A stretch of 10,061 nt of DNA from Planctomycetota bacterium (GCA_029243845.1 JAQWRF010000114.1:1-10061), one strand, 5' to 3'; shown: positions 1-8,599, counted from the stretch's first letter. Translations and numbers: made by a program. Notes: a model not told the origin generated them from the sequence alone.

Positions 1-884
1 CTCCACAGTGGTGCGATTTCATTCACATTCATAGAATAGCGAACGTCCATCACAACACGGTCTGAATCGGGTGACAGTGCGAGGTAGTCACCTGAAAACC
101 ATCGAAAGCGCTCAAAATCTTTGAGGATTTGGCTGTTCGCAGGGAGGTGCGCCTCGGCCCATTTCAGCCCAATTTTGCCAATGTAATCCCCGGGGTAGGT
201 TGTTGTTGAGAAACCGGCTCTGACGCCATCCACAAAGAATTGTTCCTCCCATTCGTAGACTGACTTCCAAACAAGCAGTTGCGCAAATCCCGGTTTGGCT
301 TCGAGGCGAATGGGATCATGGCCTCGCTCGGCGGCCAGCGCGAAAGCGGCCTTGGTCACTCGCTGGCGCTGCCACTCGCCAAAGCCCAGATAAAATCCAA
401 TCCACATCAGGCCAAGGAGCGGCCAGCGACCGTCCGGCTTTTTCAAAGAGAGTACCGCACAAAAGATCAGCGTGAGGGTAAACAGCGGATCGACGATTGA
501 GATGATATCCCACGCCACTCGGGTGGTTGAAAATGGCCAGAGCAGCTGCGTGCCGTAGGTTGTGCAGGCGTCGAGCAGACCATGGGTAAGATATCCTGCG
601 AAACAAAACCGGTAGATTGAGGCGACGCTGAGCCGACGTCGAAAAAGCGGCCAGGCCAATAGAGTGACGAGGGCGGCACCCACTGGGATAAAGGCGAGTG
701 CGTGGGTAAATTGCCTGTGGTACTCTAAAAACAGTAGTGGATCCTGAGGGTCTCTAATGAAGACGTCCAGGTCTGGAGCCATGCCCGCAATCGCGCCAAG
801 CATCAGCGCAGGTTTTATAGCTTGGGGTTTTGCAACGCAGCCAGCAACAACTGCTCCGACCACAGCTTGTGAGAGAGGATCCAT
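1..884 (-). CDS. Membrane-associated metal-dependent hydrolase, DUF457/YdjM-like (3' end cut by window)
   Basis: The frame is open from an ATG at 884 to the left edge, giving 294 residues and no stop, so the C-terminus lies outside. The protein starts MDPLSQAVVGAVVAG. It has an APDLD motif (about 36-40), EYHRQFTH (54-61), and a histidine/aspartate pair in YLTHGLLDA (H101, D105). These match the conserved putative metal-binding residues of the DUF457 family (LexA-binding, inner-membrane-associated putative hydrolases). Hydrophobic segments lie near 24-36, 62-80, 92-104, 127-147 and 155-170. A soluble C-terminal part follows, with FERFRWFSGDYLAL (257-270) and DVRYSM (280-285). An in-frame stop at 894-896 leaves 884 as the first possible ATG; the ribosome site is weak. 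It is the last visible gene of the leftward block, 9 nt after the small ORF stop. The family is known mainly by sequence; substrate unknown. Confidence 0.85.
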   Translation of the reverse strand, partial: MDPLSQAVVGAVVAGCVAKPQAIKPALMLGAIAGMAPDLDVFIRDPQDPLLFLEYHRQFTHALAFIPVGAALVTLLAWPLFRRRLSVASIYRFCFAGYLTHGLLDACTTYGTQLLWPFSTTRVAWDIISIVDPLFTLTLIFCAVLSLKKPDGRWPLLGLMWIGFYLGFGEWQRQRVTKAAFALAAERGHDPIRLEAKPGFAQLLVWKSVYEWEEQFFVDGVRAGFSTTTYPGDYIGKIGLKWAEAHLPANSQILKDFERFRWFSGDYLALSPDSDRVVMDVRYSMNVNEIAPLW

Positions 885-893
885 GTCCAGATT

Positions 894-980
894 TTAACTG
901 AGTCTCTCTGAAATCTGCTCGATTTCGGGAAGGGTTGGGTGATCTAACCATTCCATGTGCGCGCGAAATTTATCCGTCAT
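894..980 (-). CDS. Possible 28-residue small protein between sulP and the hydrolase
   Basis: A short ATG-to-TAA frame encodes 28 residues, beginning MTDKFRAHMEWLDHP and ending EIEQISERLS. It begins 5 nt after the SulP stop and ends 9 nt before the hydrolase ATG, filling the gap with the same tight spacing as the rest of the block. It is charged, soluble in character and probably helical at its end, with no signal peptide or membrane segment. I recognise no family. The ribosome site is poor, so it would rely on translational coupling. It could be a real small protein, a coupling leader for the hydrolase, or chance; the spacing is the only positive evidence. Confidence 0.35.
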   Translation of the reverse strand: MTDKFRAHMEWLDHPTLPEIEQISERLS

Positions 981-985
981 GAATC

Positions 986-2542
986 TTAAGCGAGGGCGTC
1001 ATCGGCCACGTGATATTGTGGGTCTTCGATAACGTTTACTTCTACTAGTTTACGCGCGTTGTGCAGCAGCAATCGGCAATCGGCACTCAGATGTCGCAGG
1101 TGTAGTTTTTTGCCTAGCGAGGTGTAGCGCTCTGCAAGCGTATCAATCGCTTCAATTGCCGAGTGGTCTGAAACGCGGGCATGCACAAATTCGACGATGA
1201 CATCTTTCGGATCTTCTTTCGGATCAAAGAGTTCAAGGAAACTAGCCGTCGAGCCAAAGAATAATGGACCGCGGATATCGTAAACCTTAGAGCCATGGAT
1301 ATCGATGCTGGTAACAGCGTGAATCACTTTTGCGTGTTTCCAGGCGAAGACTAGTGCTGAAACAATCACGCCAACAAACACCGCCATTGCCAAGTCGGTA
1401 GCCACAGTAACCGCTGACACCAAAATAATAACGAATGCGTCAGAGCGGGGCACCTTGGGGATTACGCGGAAACTTGACCATTCGAAAGTGCCAAGCACCA
1501 CCATAAACATTACGCCAACCAGTGCCGCTACCGGCACCATCTCTATCAGCGGCGAGGCGACTAGCACGAATGCTAGCAAGACTAAGGAGGCGGTGATGCC
1601 GGAAAGTCGTCCGCGTCCGCCAGAGTTAATGTTAATCATCGACTGACCAATCATTGCGCAACCACCCATGCCGCCGAAGAAGCCACAGGTTAAATTTGCT
1701 AAGCCTTGAGCGGCACATTCGCGATTGCCGCGGCCGCGAGTTTCTGTCAGCTCGTCTACCAAGGTTAAAGTTAGCAGCGATTCAATCAGGCCGACGGCTG
1801 CCAAAACAATAGAGTAGGGCAGAATAATGAATAGCGTCTCGAGCGTCAAGGGCACTGTCGGAATCGAGAAGCTTGGCATGTTGCCAGCCAATGATGCTGA
1901 GGCATCGCCAGTCATGGTGCGCAGATAGTCGACGATGGTTGGCGAGTCTAAACCTAAAAATGGAACCAGTAAAGTAATACTAATAATCGCCACTAATGAT
2001 GCGGGCACTGCTTTGGTCAGCTTTGGCAAAAAGTAAATAATCGCCATGGTGCTAAAGACTAAGCCCAGCATCACAAGCATTTGCGGCCCTTGTAGCCATT
2101 GCAACACCCCGTTTTCGTCAGCGGTTTTGAACTGGCTAAGCTGCGCTAAGAAAATAACAATAGCTAAACCGTTTACAAAGCCCAGCATGACGGGATGCGG
2201 GACCATGCGGATGAACTTGCCTAAGCGCAGGGCTCCGGCTGCCATTTGCAGCAAGCCCATCAAGGCAACTGCGGCAAACATATATTCAACACCATGCTGT
2301 GCGACTAAAGCCACCAAAACCACAGCGAGTGCTCCGGTCGCGCCCGAGATCATGCCAGGGCGCCCACCTAAAACGGCAGTGATGATGCCGACCATGAATG
2401 CGGCGTGCAAGCCAACGATTGGGTCAACGCCCGCGACAAAGGCAAACGCTACAGCTTCGGGGACAAGAGCTAGAGCTACAGTGAGCCCAGACAGCACGTC
2501 ATTTTTTAAGCCGCCGTGCGACTTTCTAATCAGGGGAAACAT
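986..2542 (-). CDS. SulP (SLC26-like) anion transporter with C-terminal STAS domain
   Basis: This is an inner-membrane secondary transporter of the SulP family, 518 residues. The membrane part (about 15-405) starts with the typical [18 protein letters not shown] and keeps [11 protein letters not shown] (66-76), [13 protein letters not shown] (254-266) and a conserved [11 protein letters not shown] (305-315). A cytoplasmic STAS domain follows (about 413-505), including [10 protein letters not shown] (457-466) in the region that often carries regulatory residues. The start lies 6 nt after the CYTH stop and the ribosome site is weak, suggesting coupled translation. SulP members carry sulfate, bicarbonate (BicA) or C4-dicarboxylates (E. 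coli DauA), and the sequence alone does not settle the substrate. The position behind sdhCAB favours a dicarboxylate such as succinate or fumarate, as inference. Length is normal for the family and no key segment is missing. Confidence 0.9.
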   Translation of the reverse strand: MFPLIRKSHGGLKNDVLSGLTVALALVPEAVAFAFVAGVDPIVGLHAAFMVGIITAVLGGRPGMISGATGALAVVLVALVAQHGVEYMFAAVALMGLLQMAAGALRLGKFIRMVPHPVMLGFVNGLAIVIFLAQLSQFKTADENGVLQWLQGPQMLVMLGLVFSTMAIIYFLPKLTKAVPASLVAIISITLLVPFLGLDSPTIVDYLRTMTGDASASLAGNMPSFSIPTVPLTLETLFIILPYSIVLAAVGLIESLLTLTLVDELTETRGRGNRECAAQGLANLTCGFFGGMGGCAMIGQSMININSGGRGRLSGITASLVLLAFVLVASPLIEMVPVAALVGVMFMVVLGTFEWSSFRVIPKVPRSDAFVIILVSAVTVATDLAMAVFVGVIVSALVFAWKHAKVIHAVTSIDIHGSKVYDIRGPLFFGSTASFLELFDPKEDPKDVIVEFVHARVSDHSAIEAIDTLAERYTSLGKKLHLRHLSADCRLLLHNARKLVEVNVIEDPQYHVADDALA

Positions 2543-2548
2543 TATTTG

Positions 2549-3172
2549 TTAAAAGTGGTTGTACAAATCTAGCCCGACTTCGAACTTAGATTGGTTGGAG
2601 AGTTTCCAGTCGAAGTCTTTCAACAAGGATGCCTGTGTTTCTAAGATGTCTTTTTCGCTGCCATCGACAAGCTCGAGCTCAGCGGTATACCCGTTCATCG
2701 AACGCTTGTTATAAATCCAGCGTACGGCATCGAGACTTACTTCAGCCGTACACTCATTAAGCGTAGAGATATATTGCGTACGTGATTGCTCTACTTGGAA
2801 GAGCAGCCATAAAGTTTTTTCACCGACCAAGTCGTTGATGCGGCCATCGAGAATATCTTCAGGGAATGCTACGGACCCACTACCATCCCAATTAATTTCT
2901 TCTTCGTACTCTTCGCGGCGTGCAACCCCATCTTCGCAGGGGGCGAGTGACTTAAGAGTGATTTTCGATTGTTCGCTAGCGCGGCGCAAGCGAATGGTCC
3001 AACCCGACTGCAGTAAATCTAAATCTGGAGTGTCGAGGTAGTAATCATTCATTACCACGTCATTCGGATCGCTGAGATCCCATCCAAGTGTTTTTAGATT
3101 TTGGGGTAGCCTAAGCAAGTCTGTTGCACTTTTGGCAGCAAACTTTACTTCGATTTCGATTCCATTAGACAT
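2549..3172 (-). CDS. CYTH-domain protein (probable triphosphate-binding phosphohydrolase)
   Basis: A 207-residue, single-domain CYTH protein, probably a cytoplasmic triphosphate tunnel enzyme. The N-terminal EIEVK (residues 6-10) is the family's ExExK motif. Other tunnel residues follow in the expected order: YYLDT (about 44-48), IRLRR (about 60-64), KITLK, REEYEEEI, a Q-x-E-x-x-R stretch (QVEQSR), VSLD, the paired acids of ELELVDG, and SKFEVGL near the end. Known relatives hydrolyse inorganic triphosphate or thiamine triphosphate, or are class IV adenylate cyclases; which applies here cannot be read from the sequence. I chose the ATG at 3172, three bases after the sdhB stop, over the adjoining TTG at 3175. 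The gene sits between sdhB and sulP with gaps of 3 and 6 nt, so it is almost certainly in the sdh transcript. No C-terminal CHAD domain is present. Confidence 0.87.
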   Translation of the reverse strand: MSNGIEIEVKFAAKSATDLLRLPQNLKTLGWDLSDPNDVVMNDYYLDTPDLDLLQSGWTIRLRRASEQSKITLKSLAPCEDGVARREEYEEEINWDGSGSVAFPEDILDGRINDLVGEKTLWLLFQVEQSRTQYISTLNECTAEVSLDAVRWIYNKRSMNGYTAELELVDGSEKDILETQASLLKDFDWKLSNQSKFEVGLDLYNHF

Positions 3173-3175
3173 CAA

Positions 3176-3928
3176 TTACTTGTCGCTATGGCAGGTACTG
3201 GCCTTAAGGACGTCGCGGTTCATGTCGCTAATAAAAGTCACCGGAATATCTTTCGGACAACTCGCTTCACACTCGTAGTGGTTAGAGCATGCACCGAAAC
3301 CCTCGGCGTCCATTTGCTTAACCATGCTGCGCGCACGACTGTAACGCTCTGGTTGACCTTGCGGTAAGTTAGCTAGGTGGCCAATCTTAGCGGCAACGAA
3401 CAACATCGCCGATCCATTCGGACACGAAGCCACACATGCGCCACAACCGATACAAGCGGCGGCGTCCATCGCTAGGTCGGAGCTGACTTTCGGAACCAGC
3501 TGACTGTTGGCGTCTTGGCATCCACCTGTGTTCGCTGAAACAAAGCCGCCCGCTTGCACGATACGATCGAAAGAAGAGCGGTCCACTACCAAGTCGCGCA
3601 CTACCGGGAAAGCCCGCGAGCGCCATGGTTCGATATGGATGGCGTCGCCATCTTGGAAGCTGCGCATATGCAACTGACAGGTGGTAGTACCACCATCAGG
3701 TCCGTGCGCCTGGCCGTTAATCATCATTGAACACGTTCCGCAAATACCTTCGCGGCAATCGTGATCGAATGCTATCGGCTCGCCACCTTCGTTGATAATG
3801 TCTTCGTTGACCTTATCAAGCATCTCAAGAAACGACATGTCTTTGGAGATGCCATCCACTTCGCGAGTCTGCATACCACCCGGAGAGTTTGCGTCTTTCT
3901 GACGCCATGCGTGTAGAGTAATTTTCAT
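3176..3928 (-). CDS. sdhB: Succinate dehydrogenase/fumarate reductase iron-sulfur subunit
   Basis: A 250-residue electron-transfer subunit of complex II, linking the flavin subunit to the membrane cytochrome b. The N-terminal ferredoxin domain carries CREGICGTC with a fourth cysteine downstream (C58, C63, C66, C84), the [2Fe-2S] ligands. The C-terminal domain carries [12 protein letters not shown] (C159, C162, C165, C169) and C214, C220 and C224. By comparison with E. coli SdhB, C159, C162, C165 and C224 hold the [4Fe-4S] cluster and C169, C214 and C220 the [3Fe-4S] cluster. All ligands are intact. It starts 3 nt after the sdhA stop. The C-A-B gene order and sequence style fit the B-type enzymes with one cytochrome b subunit. 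Fumarate reductase is an alternative name; direction cannot be told from sequence. Confidence 0.96.
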   Translation of the reverse strand: MKITLHAWRQKDANSPGGMQTREVDGISKDMSFLEMLDKVNEDIINEGGEPIAFDHDCREGICGTCSMMINGQAHGPDGGTTTCQLHMRSFQDGDAIHIEPWRSRAFPVVRDLVVDRSSFDRIVQAGGFVSANTGGCQDANSQLVPKVSSDLAMDAAACIGCGACVASCPNGSAMLFVAAKIGHLANLPQGQPERYSRARSMVKQMDAEGFGACSNHYECEASCPKDIPVTFISDMNRDVLKASTCHSDK

Positions 3929-3931
3929 GTC

Positions 3932-5863
3932 TTACTTGTAGCTACGAGTTGTGAGCATGACATTTTCAAACTCGAGTTGTTCCATAGAAAGCTCAGGGCG
4001 ATTCCCCTCACCAGTGTATTCCCAGACTGCGGCGTGCGCATAATTTTCATCGTCGCGCTGCGCTTCGCCTTCGCCTGATTGGTGTTCTTCGCGGAAGTGG
4101 CCCCCGCATGATTCTTCGCGAGTCAATGCATCGAGACACATCGTTTCAGCGAACTCGAGGAAGTCGGCTACGCGGTTTGCTTTTTCAACTTCAGCGTTAA
4201 ATTCTTTATCGCCACCTGGGATGCGTACGTCGCTCCAGAACTCTTCACGCAGCTTCGGAATTTCTTCGAGTGCTTTAGTTAGAGTTTCTTTGGTACGACC
4301 CATGCCACAGTTGTCCCACATGATGAGACCTAAGCGCTTATGGAAGGAGTCGATAGATTGCTTGCCGTTAACAGCGAGCAAGCGTTCGGTGCGCGCGATA
4401 ACCGCAGCTTCGGCTTCGTCGAACGCAGGATGCGCCGTAGTTACTTTTTTCGCTGCATCCATCTCGCCGTGTTCGCCGAGGTAGTTACTAACGGTGTAAG
4501 GCGCAACAAAGTAGCCATCTGCTAAACCCTGCATCAACGCTGACGCGCCCAAACGATTTGCGCCGTGATCAGAGAAGTTACATTCGCCAAGCGCGAACAA
4601 GCCAGGCACCGTTGTTTGCAGGTTGTAATCTACCCACAAGCCACCCATGGTGTAGTGCACCGCCGGGAAAATACGCATCGGTGTTTTGTACGGATTCTCT
4701 GCAGCAATTTTTTCATACATCTGGAATAAGTTGCCGTAACGTGCGCGAATGGTATCTTCGCCAAGGCGACTAATCGCATCTGCGAAATCGAGGTAAACGG
4801 CCAAGCCACTTTCCCCAACTCCAAAGCCTTCATCGCAACGCTCTTTGGCGGCGCGCGAAGCCACATCGCGTGGCACTAAGTTACCGAAAGAAGGGTAGCG
4901 GCGCTCAAGGTAGTAATCGCGCTCGCCTTCAGGGATGTCAGACGGTGGGCGGTCATCGCCTTTCTTCTTGGGAACCCACACGCGACCATCATTACGTAAG
5001 GACTCAGACATCAAAGTAAGTTTTGATTGATGCTCGGAGCTTACCGGAATACAAGTCGGATGAATTTGCGTGTAACAAGGATTTGCAAAACCCGCACCTT
5101 TTTTGTGCGCGCGGAAAGCAGCTGTTACGTTCGAGCCCATCGCGTTAGTCGATAGGTAAAAAACATTGCCGTATCCACCGGTGCACAACAACACTGCGTC
5201 GCCGGCATGACGCTTTATTTCGCCGCTGACTAAATCGCGAGTGATGATGCCTTTGGCCTTGCCATCAACAGTCACCACATCAAGCATTTCGGTGCGAGTG
5301 TGCATAGTCACGCTACCCTTACCAATCTCTTTGCTTAACGCTTGGTATGCGCCAATCAATAATTGCTGGCCGGTTTGACCGCGTGCGTAAAAAGTGCGGC
5401 TCACCTGAGCGCCACCGAATGAGCGGTTATCGAGTAATCCGCCGTAGTCGCGAGCGAAGGGCACGCCTTGTGCCACACACTGATCGATGATGCTATTAGA
5501 GACTTCGGCTAGCCGGTAAACATTGGCTTCGCGTGAGCGGTAATCACCACCCTTGATGGTGTCATAGAACAAACGGCGCACGGAGTCGCCATCGTTAGGG
5601 TAGTTCTTTGCCGCGTTGATGCCACCCTGTGCAGCAATCGAGTGCGCGCGGCGTGGTGAATCTTGAAAGCAGAAGCAATCTACGTTGTAACCAAGTTCAG
5701 AAAGTGAGGCCGCGGCAGATGCGCCAGCTAAGCCAGAGCCAACCACGATAACGTTAAATTTACGTTTGTTCGCAGGGTTGACCAGCTTCATGTCGAAGCG
5801 ATGCTTTGTCCACTTGTCAGCAAGTGGTCCTTCAGGTATTTTTGAATCTAGATTGAAAGCCAT
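3932..5863 (-). CDS. sdhA: Succinate dehydrogenase/fumarate reductase flavoprotein subunit
   Basis: The 643-residue catalytic subunit, which interconverts succinate and fumarate on the cytoplasmic side. The Rossmann motif GSGLAG (42-47) binds the FAD ADP moiety. The histidine of [11 protein letters not shown] (H74) is the expected covalent 8-alpha-histidyl FAD site. Active-site segments follow: TQIHPTCIP, the arginine in [10 protein letters not shown], the histidine of VHYTMGGL, and [18 protein letters not shown]. The helical and C-terminal domains are present, including the GHFREEH region. The length matches B-type enzymes (about 640) and exceeds the usual A-type length of about 590. It begins 9 nt after the sdhC stop with only a weak ribosome site (TAGG), as elsewhere in this operon. 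No frameshift or missing residue was seen. Confidence 0.97.
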   Translation of the reverse strand: MAFNLDSKIPEGPLADKWTKHRFDMKLVNPANKRKFNVIVVGSGLAGASAAASLSELGYNVDCFCFQDSPRRAHSIAAQGGINAAKNYPNDGDSVRRLFYDTIKGGDYRSREANVYRLAEVSNSIIDQCVAQGVPFARDYGGLLDNRSFGGAQVSRTFYARGQTGQQLLIGAYQALSKEIGKGSVTMHTRTEMLDVVTVDGKAKGIITRDLVSGEIKRHAGDAVLLCTGGYGNVFYLSTNAMGSNVTAAFRAHKKGAGFANPCYTQIHPTCIPVSSEHQSKLTLMSESLRNDGRVWVPKKKGDDRPPSDIPEGERDYYLERRYPSFGNLVPRDVASRAAKERCDEGFGVGESGLAVYLDFADAISRLGEDTIRARYGNLFQMYEKIAAENPYKTPMRIFPAVHYTMGGLWVDYNLQTTVPGLFALGECNFSDHGANRLGASALMQGLADGYFVAPYTVSNYLGEHGEMDAAKKVTTAHPAFDEAEAAVIARTERLLAVNGKQSIDSFHKRLGLIMWDNCGMGRTKETLTKALEEIPKLREEFWSDVRIPGGDKEFNAEVEKANRVADFLEFAETMCLDALTREESCGGHFREEHQSGEGEAQRDDENYAHAAVWEYTGEGNRPELSMEQLEFENVMLTTRSYK

Positions 5864-5872
5864 TTTTATTGC

Positions 5873-6547
5873 CTATGAAATACAACCGAAGTAAATGGAG
5901 AGCGGAATGGATAAGTTGCCAATCAGCAAGAAGCCCGCTAACGCTGGGCCAATCTTGTCTCGGCATTTCTCTGAGCAACTGAGCAGACCTAATGTTTGAA
6001 CAAGGGATGATGCGCCGTGGCTGATATGCATGCAGAGTAAAACCATTGCCACGCTGTAGATGATAGTCGTCGGTAAGTGCTGGAAGCTAGCTATAACCAT
6101 TCCGTAAACATCAATATCTTCGCTGATGTGCGCTTTGGCGAACGCGCCAATAGGGTCAATGTTGCCCGAAGTGAAATGCAAGATATGGTAAACCACAAAC
6201 ACTAAAATCAAACAGCCGGAGACCATCATGGTCTTTGCGGCGAAATTAGTCGCTAGATCTTTTTGCATCGCGTACTTAACAGGTCGCGCCGAGACACTAC
6301 GTCGCACAACACGCGCTGCCGCCCAAATGTGTGCGGCCATGGTACCTAGCAAAAATAAGCGGATTGCCCAAAGCAACGGCCCTAGGCTTTGCAGCTTAGC
6401 GGCGTAGGCATTGAGGTATTCTGGACCGACGAAAACCTGCAAGTTGCCAAGCATATGTCCAATGACAAACAGGAGTAGAAATACTCCGGTGACAGCCATC
6501 AAGGTTTTTTCGCCGATGGAAGACTTTAAGTGGGTACCTAAGCTCAT
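5873..6547 (-). CDS. sdhC: Succinate dehydrogenase cytochrome b subunit, single-anchor B-type
   Basis: A 224-residue membrane anchor with five likely transmembrane helices (about 16-36, 58-80, 107-126, 148-175 and 200-220). It starts with the family-typical LKSSIGEKTLMAVTG. Histidines in GHMLGN (H31), AAHIW (H73), YHILHF (H121 or H124) and CMHISHG (H174 or H177) are the candidate axial ligands for two b hemes, as in Wolinella FrdC. It passes electrons between the iron-sulfur subunit and the quinone pool. No separate sdhD is present, as expected for B-type complexes. The ATG at 6547 is supported by the N-terminal match, but no normal ribosome site precedes it: the upstream bases read TCCCTCCGT and are part of a perfect hairpin. 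Two residues before H174 is C172, where Wolinella FrdC has the proton-pathway glutamate; this alignment is by eye. Confidence 0.95.
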   Translation of the reverse strand: MSLGTHLKSSIGEKTLMAVTGVFLLLFVIGHMLGNLQVFVGPEYLNAYAAKLQSLGPLLWAIRLFLLGTMAAHIWAAARVVRRSVSARPVKYAMQKDLATNFAAKTMMVSGCLILVFVVYHILHFTSGNIDPIGAFAKAHISEDIDVYGMVIASFQHLPTTIIYSVAMVLLCMHISHGASSLVQTLGLLSCSEKCRDKIGPALAGFLLIGNLSIPLSIYFGCIS

Positions 6548-6567
6548 ACGGAGGGAAATGATAACAT
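6544..6567 (-). other. Possible 7-codon leader ORF overlapping the sdhC start
   Basis: An ATG at 6567 reads MLSFPSV and stops at a TGA that overlaps the sdhC start codon as ATGA. A GGAGG (6575-6571) lies 3 nt upstream, closer than ideal, but it is the best Shine-Dalgarno sequence of this operon. A ribosome finishing here would stop exactly on the sdhC ATG, which has no Shine-Dalgarno of its own. The frame lies wholly inside the hairpin described separately. It may be a coupling leader or chance. Confidence 0.25.
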
Positions 6568-6579
6568 TTCCCTCCGTAT
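6546..6579 (-). promoter_or_regulatory. Perfect 15-bp hairpin over the sdhC translation start
   Basis: The arms at 6546-6560 and 6565-6579 are perfectly complementary (15 bp, 4-nt loop). In the sdhC message the 5' arm contains GGAGGG and the 3' arm contains CCCTCC plus the A and U of the sdhC AUG. Folding would hide both the only Shine-Dalgarno-like sequence and the start codon. No U-run follows on the minus strand, so a simple intrinsic terminator for the upstream transporter is unlikely. Possible roles are translational control of sdhCAB (protein, small RNA or temperature dependent) or a DNA operator. The inverted repeat is directly visible; the function is inferred. Confidence 0.6.
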
Positions 6580-6604
6580 TTGAGTGCGCTGCTTACTACG
6601 CTAA

Positions 6605-8599
6605 TCAGCTAGCCATAATGGTGTTAAGGATTGCCACCAATACGCCCATAATTGAAATACCAGCGATTAAGCCAGCGGCAACTGGCACCAAGTATGATTC
6701 GGCGTGTTCTTTGTTGCGCTTTGTCCAGTACCAAGCAATTACCGCGCCTACGCACATCGATAGTGGGTACTGGAACGGCAGAATCAATCCTAGGCCAATA
6801 CCGGTCGCGGAAGGCAAGTAAGCTTTCATTTTCGGCAGTGTTATTTCGAGTACTAAGAATAATGCGCCTAGAGCCAAGCCCCAGTAAATAGCAGTGAGGT
6901 GCATCGGGTGCATCGCATCGATACCTCCACCAGTCATAACGTCTGCCACAGCCTTCCAAGCTTGCGCAGCCGGGGCGGGGAAGTCAGGCGCGATATGGGT
7001 GCCATCCGGAAGGTCGACGCCGGTTAGGGCAGTTGCATTTGGCACTAGTAGGCGGAAACCCGTTACAGTTGCAGCAGTACCCGCCAAAATACCCATCATC
7101 TGCGCAATAAATTGGCGGCGTGGATTAGCCCCGAGCAGATAGCCAGACTTTAGATCCGTCAGAAGGTCGGCAGCACACCCGGCGCCGTTGGCTGTAATCG
7201 AAGCCGACATCAAGTTGGCAGTACCAGATGGGATGAAAGTACCAAATGTAAGCTGCATAATTTTGCCCATCGCCCCAACCGGAGTTATGTCAGACTCACC
7301 CGTTGCGCGCGCGGCCACTAGTGCCAAGAAAAAGGTAAGCACCACAGCGAGTAATCCGAAGTGCATCGGAATGTCGAAGAAGGCGTTAGCGGTGATAATG
7401 ATTGCCGCGCCTGAAAGACAGAAGCCAGTCGCGAACCAAGAGGTAGGCACTTCGGTTGCCGCCACTAACTTAGCCTGATGGTCAGCCACCTCAGTTTTCT
7501 TGCCCAAGCCAGAGAAAGCGCGGACGATAGTGCGCCACTGAGTAGCAAACTGCAAAAGTCCGTAACTCAGCATGATGGGCACGCCAGTCCAGAGCCCTAT
7601 TTCTTTCCAGGCCTTCCAAGGCTTCGAGACAGCTTGGACGACTTCACCATCGGCGTTGACCCATTCAGCGTTCATGCCCATATCGCCTAGCCCGTAAACT
7701 AGGGCGAGGCCGCCAATCATCATGTAGATGGCGATGCGCAGGCCAACTAGCGCGCCAGCAGCAATCATTACCGGGTTTACATCCCAGACCATGGTCCAGT
7801 CAGATGATTTATAAGGGACTTCTTTACCGTCTATTAGGTGCGTGCCACCCGGAGCAGGAAGTTTGTCGAAGATATGCCACTCGGCAGCCATTAGCGCTCC
7901 GCCAGCTTTCACCTTTAATTCGATGAGTAGTGGGAAAATTGCGCCGCTTGCAGCAGCGATGGTTAGTGCTTTAGCTTTCTTCAGGGCTTCAACACCTTCT
8001 GAGTAAAGCGATTGAAGAGTAGTAGCAGCAGCGGTGCCTGACGGGAATTTGAGCTTTTCTTGGTTAATCAAGTTGCGCTTCATCGGAATAGCCAGCACCG
8101 TACCGAAGGCAGCTAGGAATATCGTCCAGCAGATGAGGATGATGATGTCCATGTGTTCACCCTGAGGGTTCTCAGGAGTGGCCGACAAGATGAGTAGCGC
8201 GGCAATGGCCGAGACCATTGTTCCGCCTGTTGAGTATCCAGCAGCCGATGCAGTTGATTGCATGCAGTTGTTTTCGAGGATAGTCATTGGCGATTTTGCG
8301 ACGCCTGTTTTTAAGAAGAAATTCCAGATGCTATAGGAAAGTATGCATGCGGTAATCGCTACCCCTAGACCCCACCCTGTTTTAAGTCCGATATATAGGT
8401 TGGTGAAAGCGAGCAAGAAGCCCAAGAACGAACCCATTAAGGTGGCGCGCAAAGTTAGCTGCGGGACATCATCGCCACGGTATATTTTTTCATACCATTC
8501 TGCCTCGTCCATTTCGAGGACTTGATCAGGGGAGATGTCTAGAGGCTTGTATTGCTCGGCCTCTTCGACCGTGCGGGGAGCTTGCTGGAATAGTGCCAT
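6605..8599 (-). CDS. OPT-family transporter (oligopeptide or metal-chelate type)
   Basis: A 664-residue polytopic inner-membrane protein of the oligopeptide transporter (OPT) superfamily, probably a proton-coupled importer. A soluble N-terminus (about 1-48) is followed by many hydrophobic helices from residue 50 to the end. Family-like conserved blocks are NLYIGLKTGWGLGVAIT (67-83), SPMTILENNCMQSTASAAGY (103-122), KFPSGTAAATTLQSLYSEG (184-202), GESDITPVGAMGKIM (434-448) and NLMSASITANGAGCAADLL (462-480). The frame opens at a TTG at 8632; I prefer the ATG at 8599 because the family start fits there and no good ribosome site supports the TTG. The substrate (peptides, modified peptides or metal-siderophore complexes) cannot be told. 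It ends 57 nt before sdhC, so it may share a transcript with sdh or be separate. It is divergent from the lipid kinase gene. Confidence 0.9.
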   Translation of the reverse strand: MALFQQAPRTVEEAEQYKPLDISPDQVLEMDEAEWYEKIYRGDDVPQLTLRATLMGSFLGFLLAFTNLYIGLKTGWGLGVAITACILSYSIWNFFLKTGVAKSPMTILENNCMQSTASAAGYSTGGTMVSAIAALLILSATPENPQGEHMDIIILICWTIFLAAFGTVLAIPMKRNLINQEKLKFPSGTAAATTLQSLYSEGVEALKKAKALTIAAASGAIFPLLIELKVKAGGALMAAEWHIFDKLPAPGGTHLIDGKEVPYKSSDWTMVWDVNPVMIAAGALVGLRIAIYMMIGGLALVYGLGDMGMNAEWVNADGEVVQAVSKPWKAWKEIGLWTGVPIMLSYGLLQFATQWRTIVRAFSGLGKKTEVADHQAKLVAATEVPTSWFATGFCLSGAAIIITANAFFDIPMHFGLLAVVLTFFLALVAARATGESDITPVGAMGKIMQLTFGTFIPSGTANLMSASITANGAGCAADLLTDLKSGYLLGANPRRQFIAQMMGILAGTAATVTGFRLLVPNATALTGVDLPDGTHIAPDFPAPAAQAWKAVADVMTGGGIDAMHPMHLTAIYWGLALGALFLVLEITLPKMKAYLPSATGIGLGLILPFQYPLSMCVGAVIAWYWTKRNKEHAESYLVPVAAGLIAGISIMGVLVAILNTIMAS

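Noticed and set aside
279..679. Short open frames on both strands
   Set aside because: They are out-of-frame shadows of the left-edge hydrolase, whose own frame is uninterrupted and carries the family motifs.
754..951. 65-residue minus-strand frame beside the small ORF
   Set aside because: It overlaps the start of the hydrolase in another frame and has a random, Arg/Ser/Cys-rich composition.
2046..2552. 168-residue open frame on the plus strand
   Set aside because: It lies antisense to the clear SulP gene. Its Thr/Ala/Pro-rich composition is that of a shadow frame and no family is recognisable.
6546..6579. Intrinsic terminator for the OPT gene
   Set aside because: No U-run follows on the minus strand, the stem is only moderately GC-rich, and it overlaps the sdhC start codon.
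6411..6821. 136-residue plus-strand frame spanning the sdhC start and OPT end
   Set aside because: It overlaps two certain genes on the other strand and runs through the hairpin; no recognisable domain.
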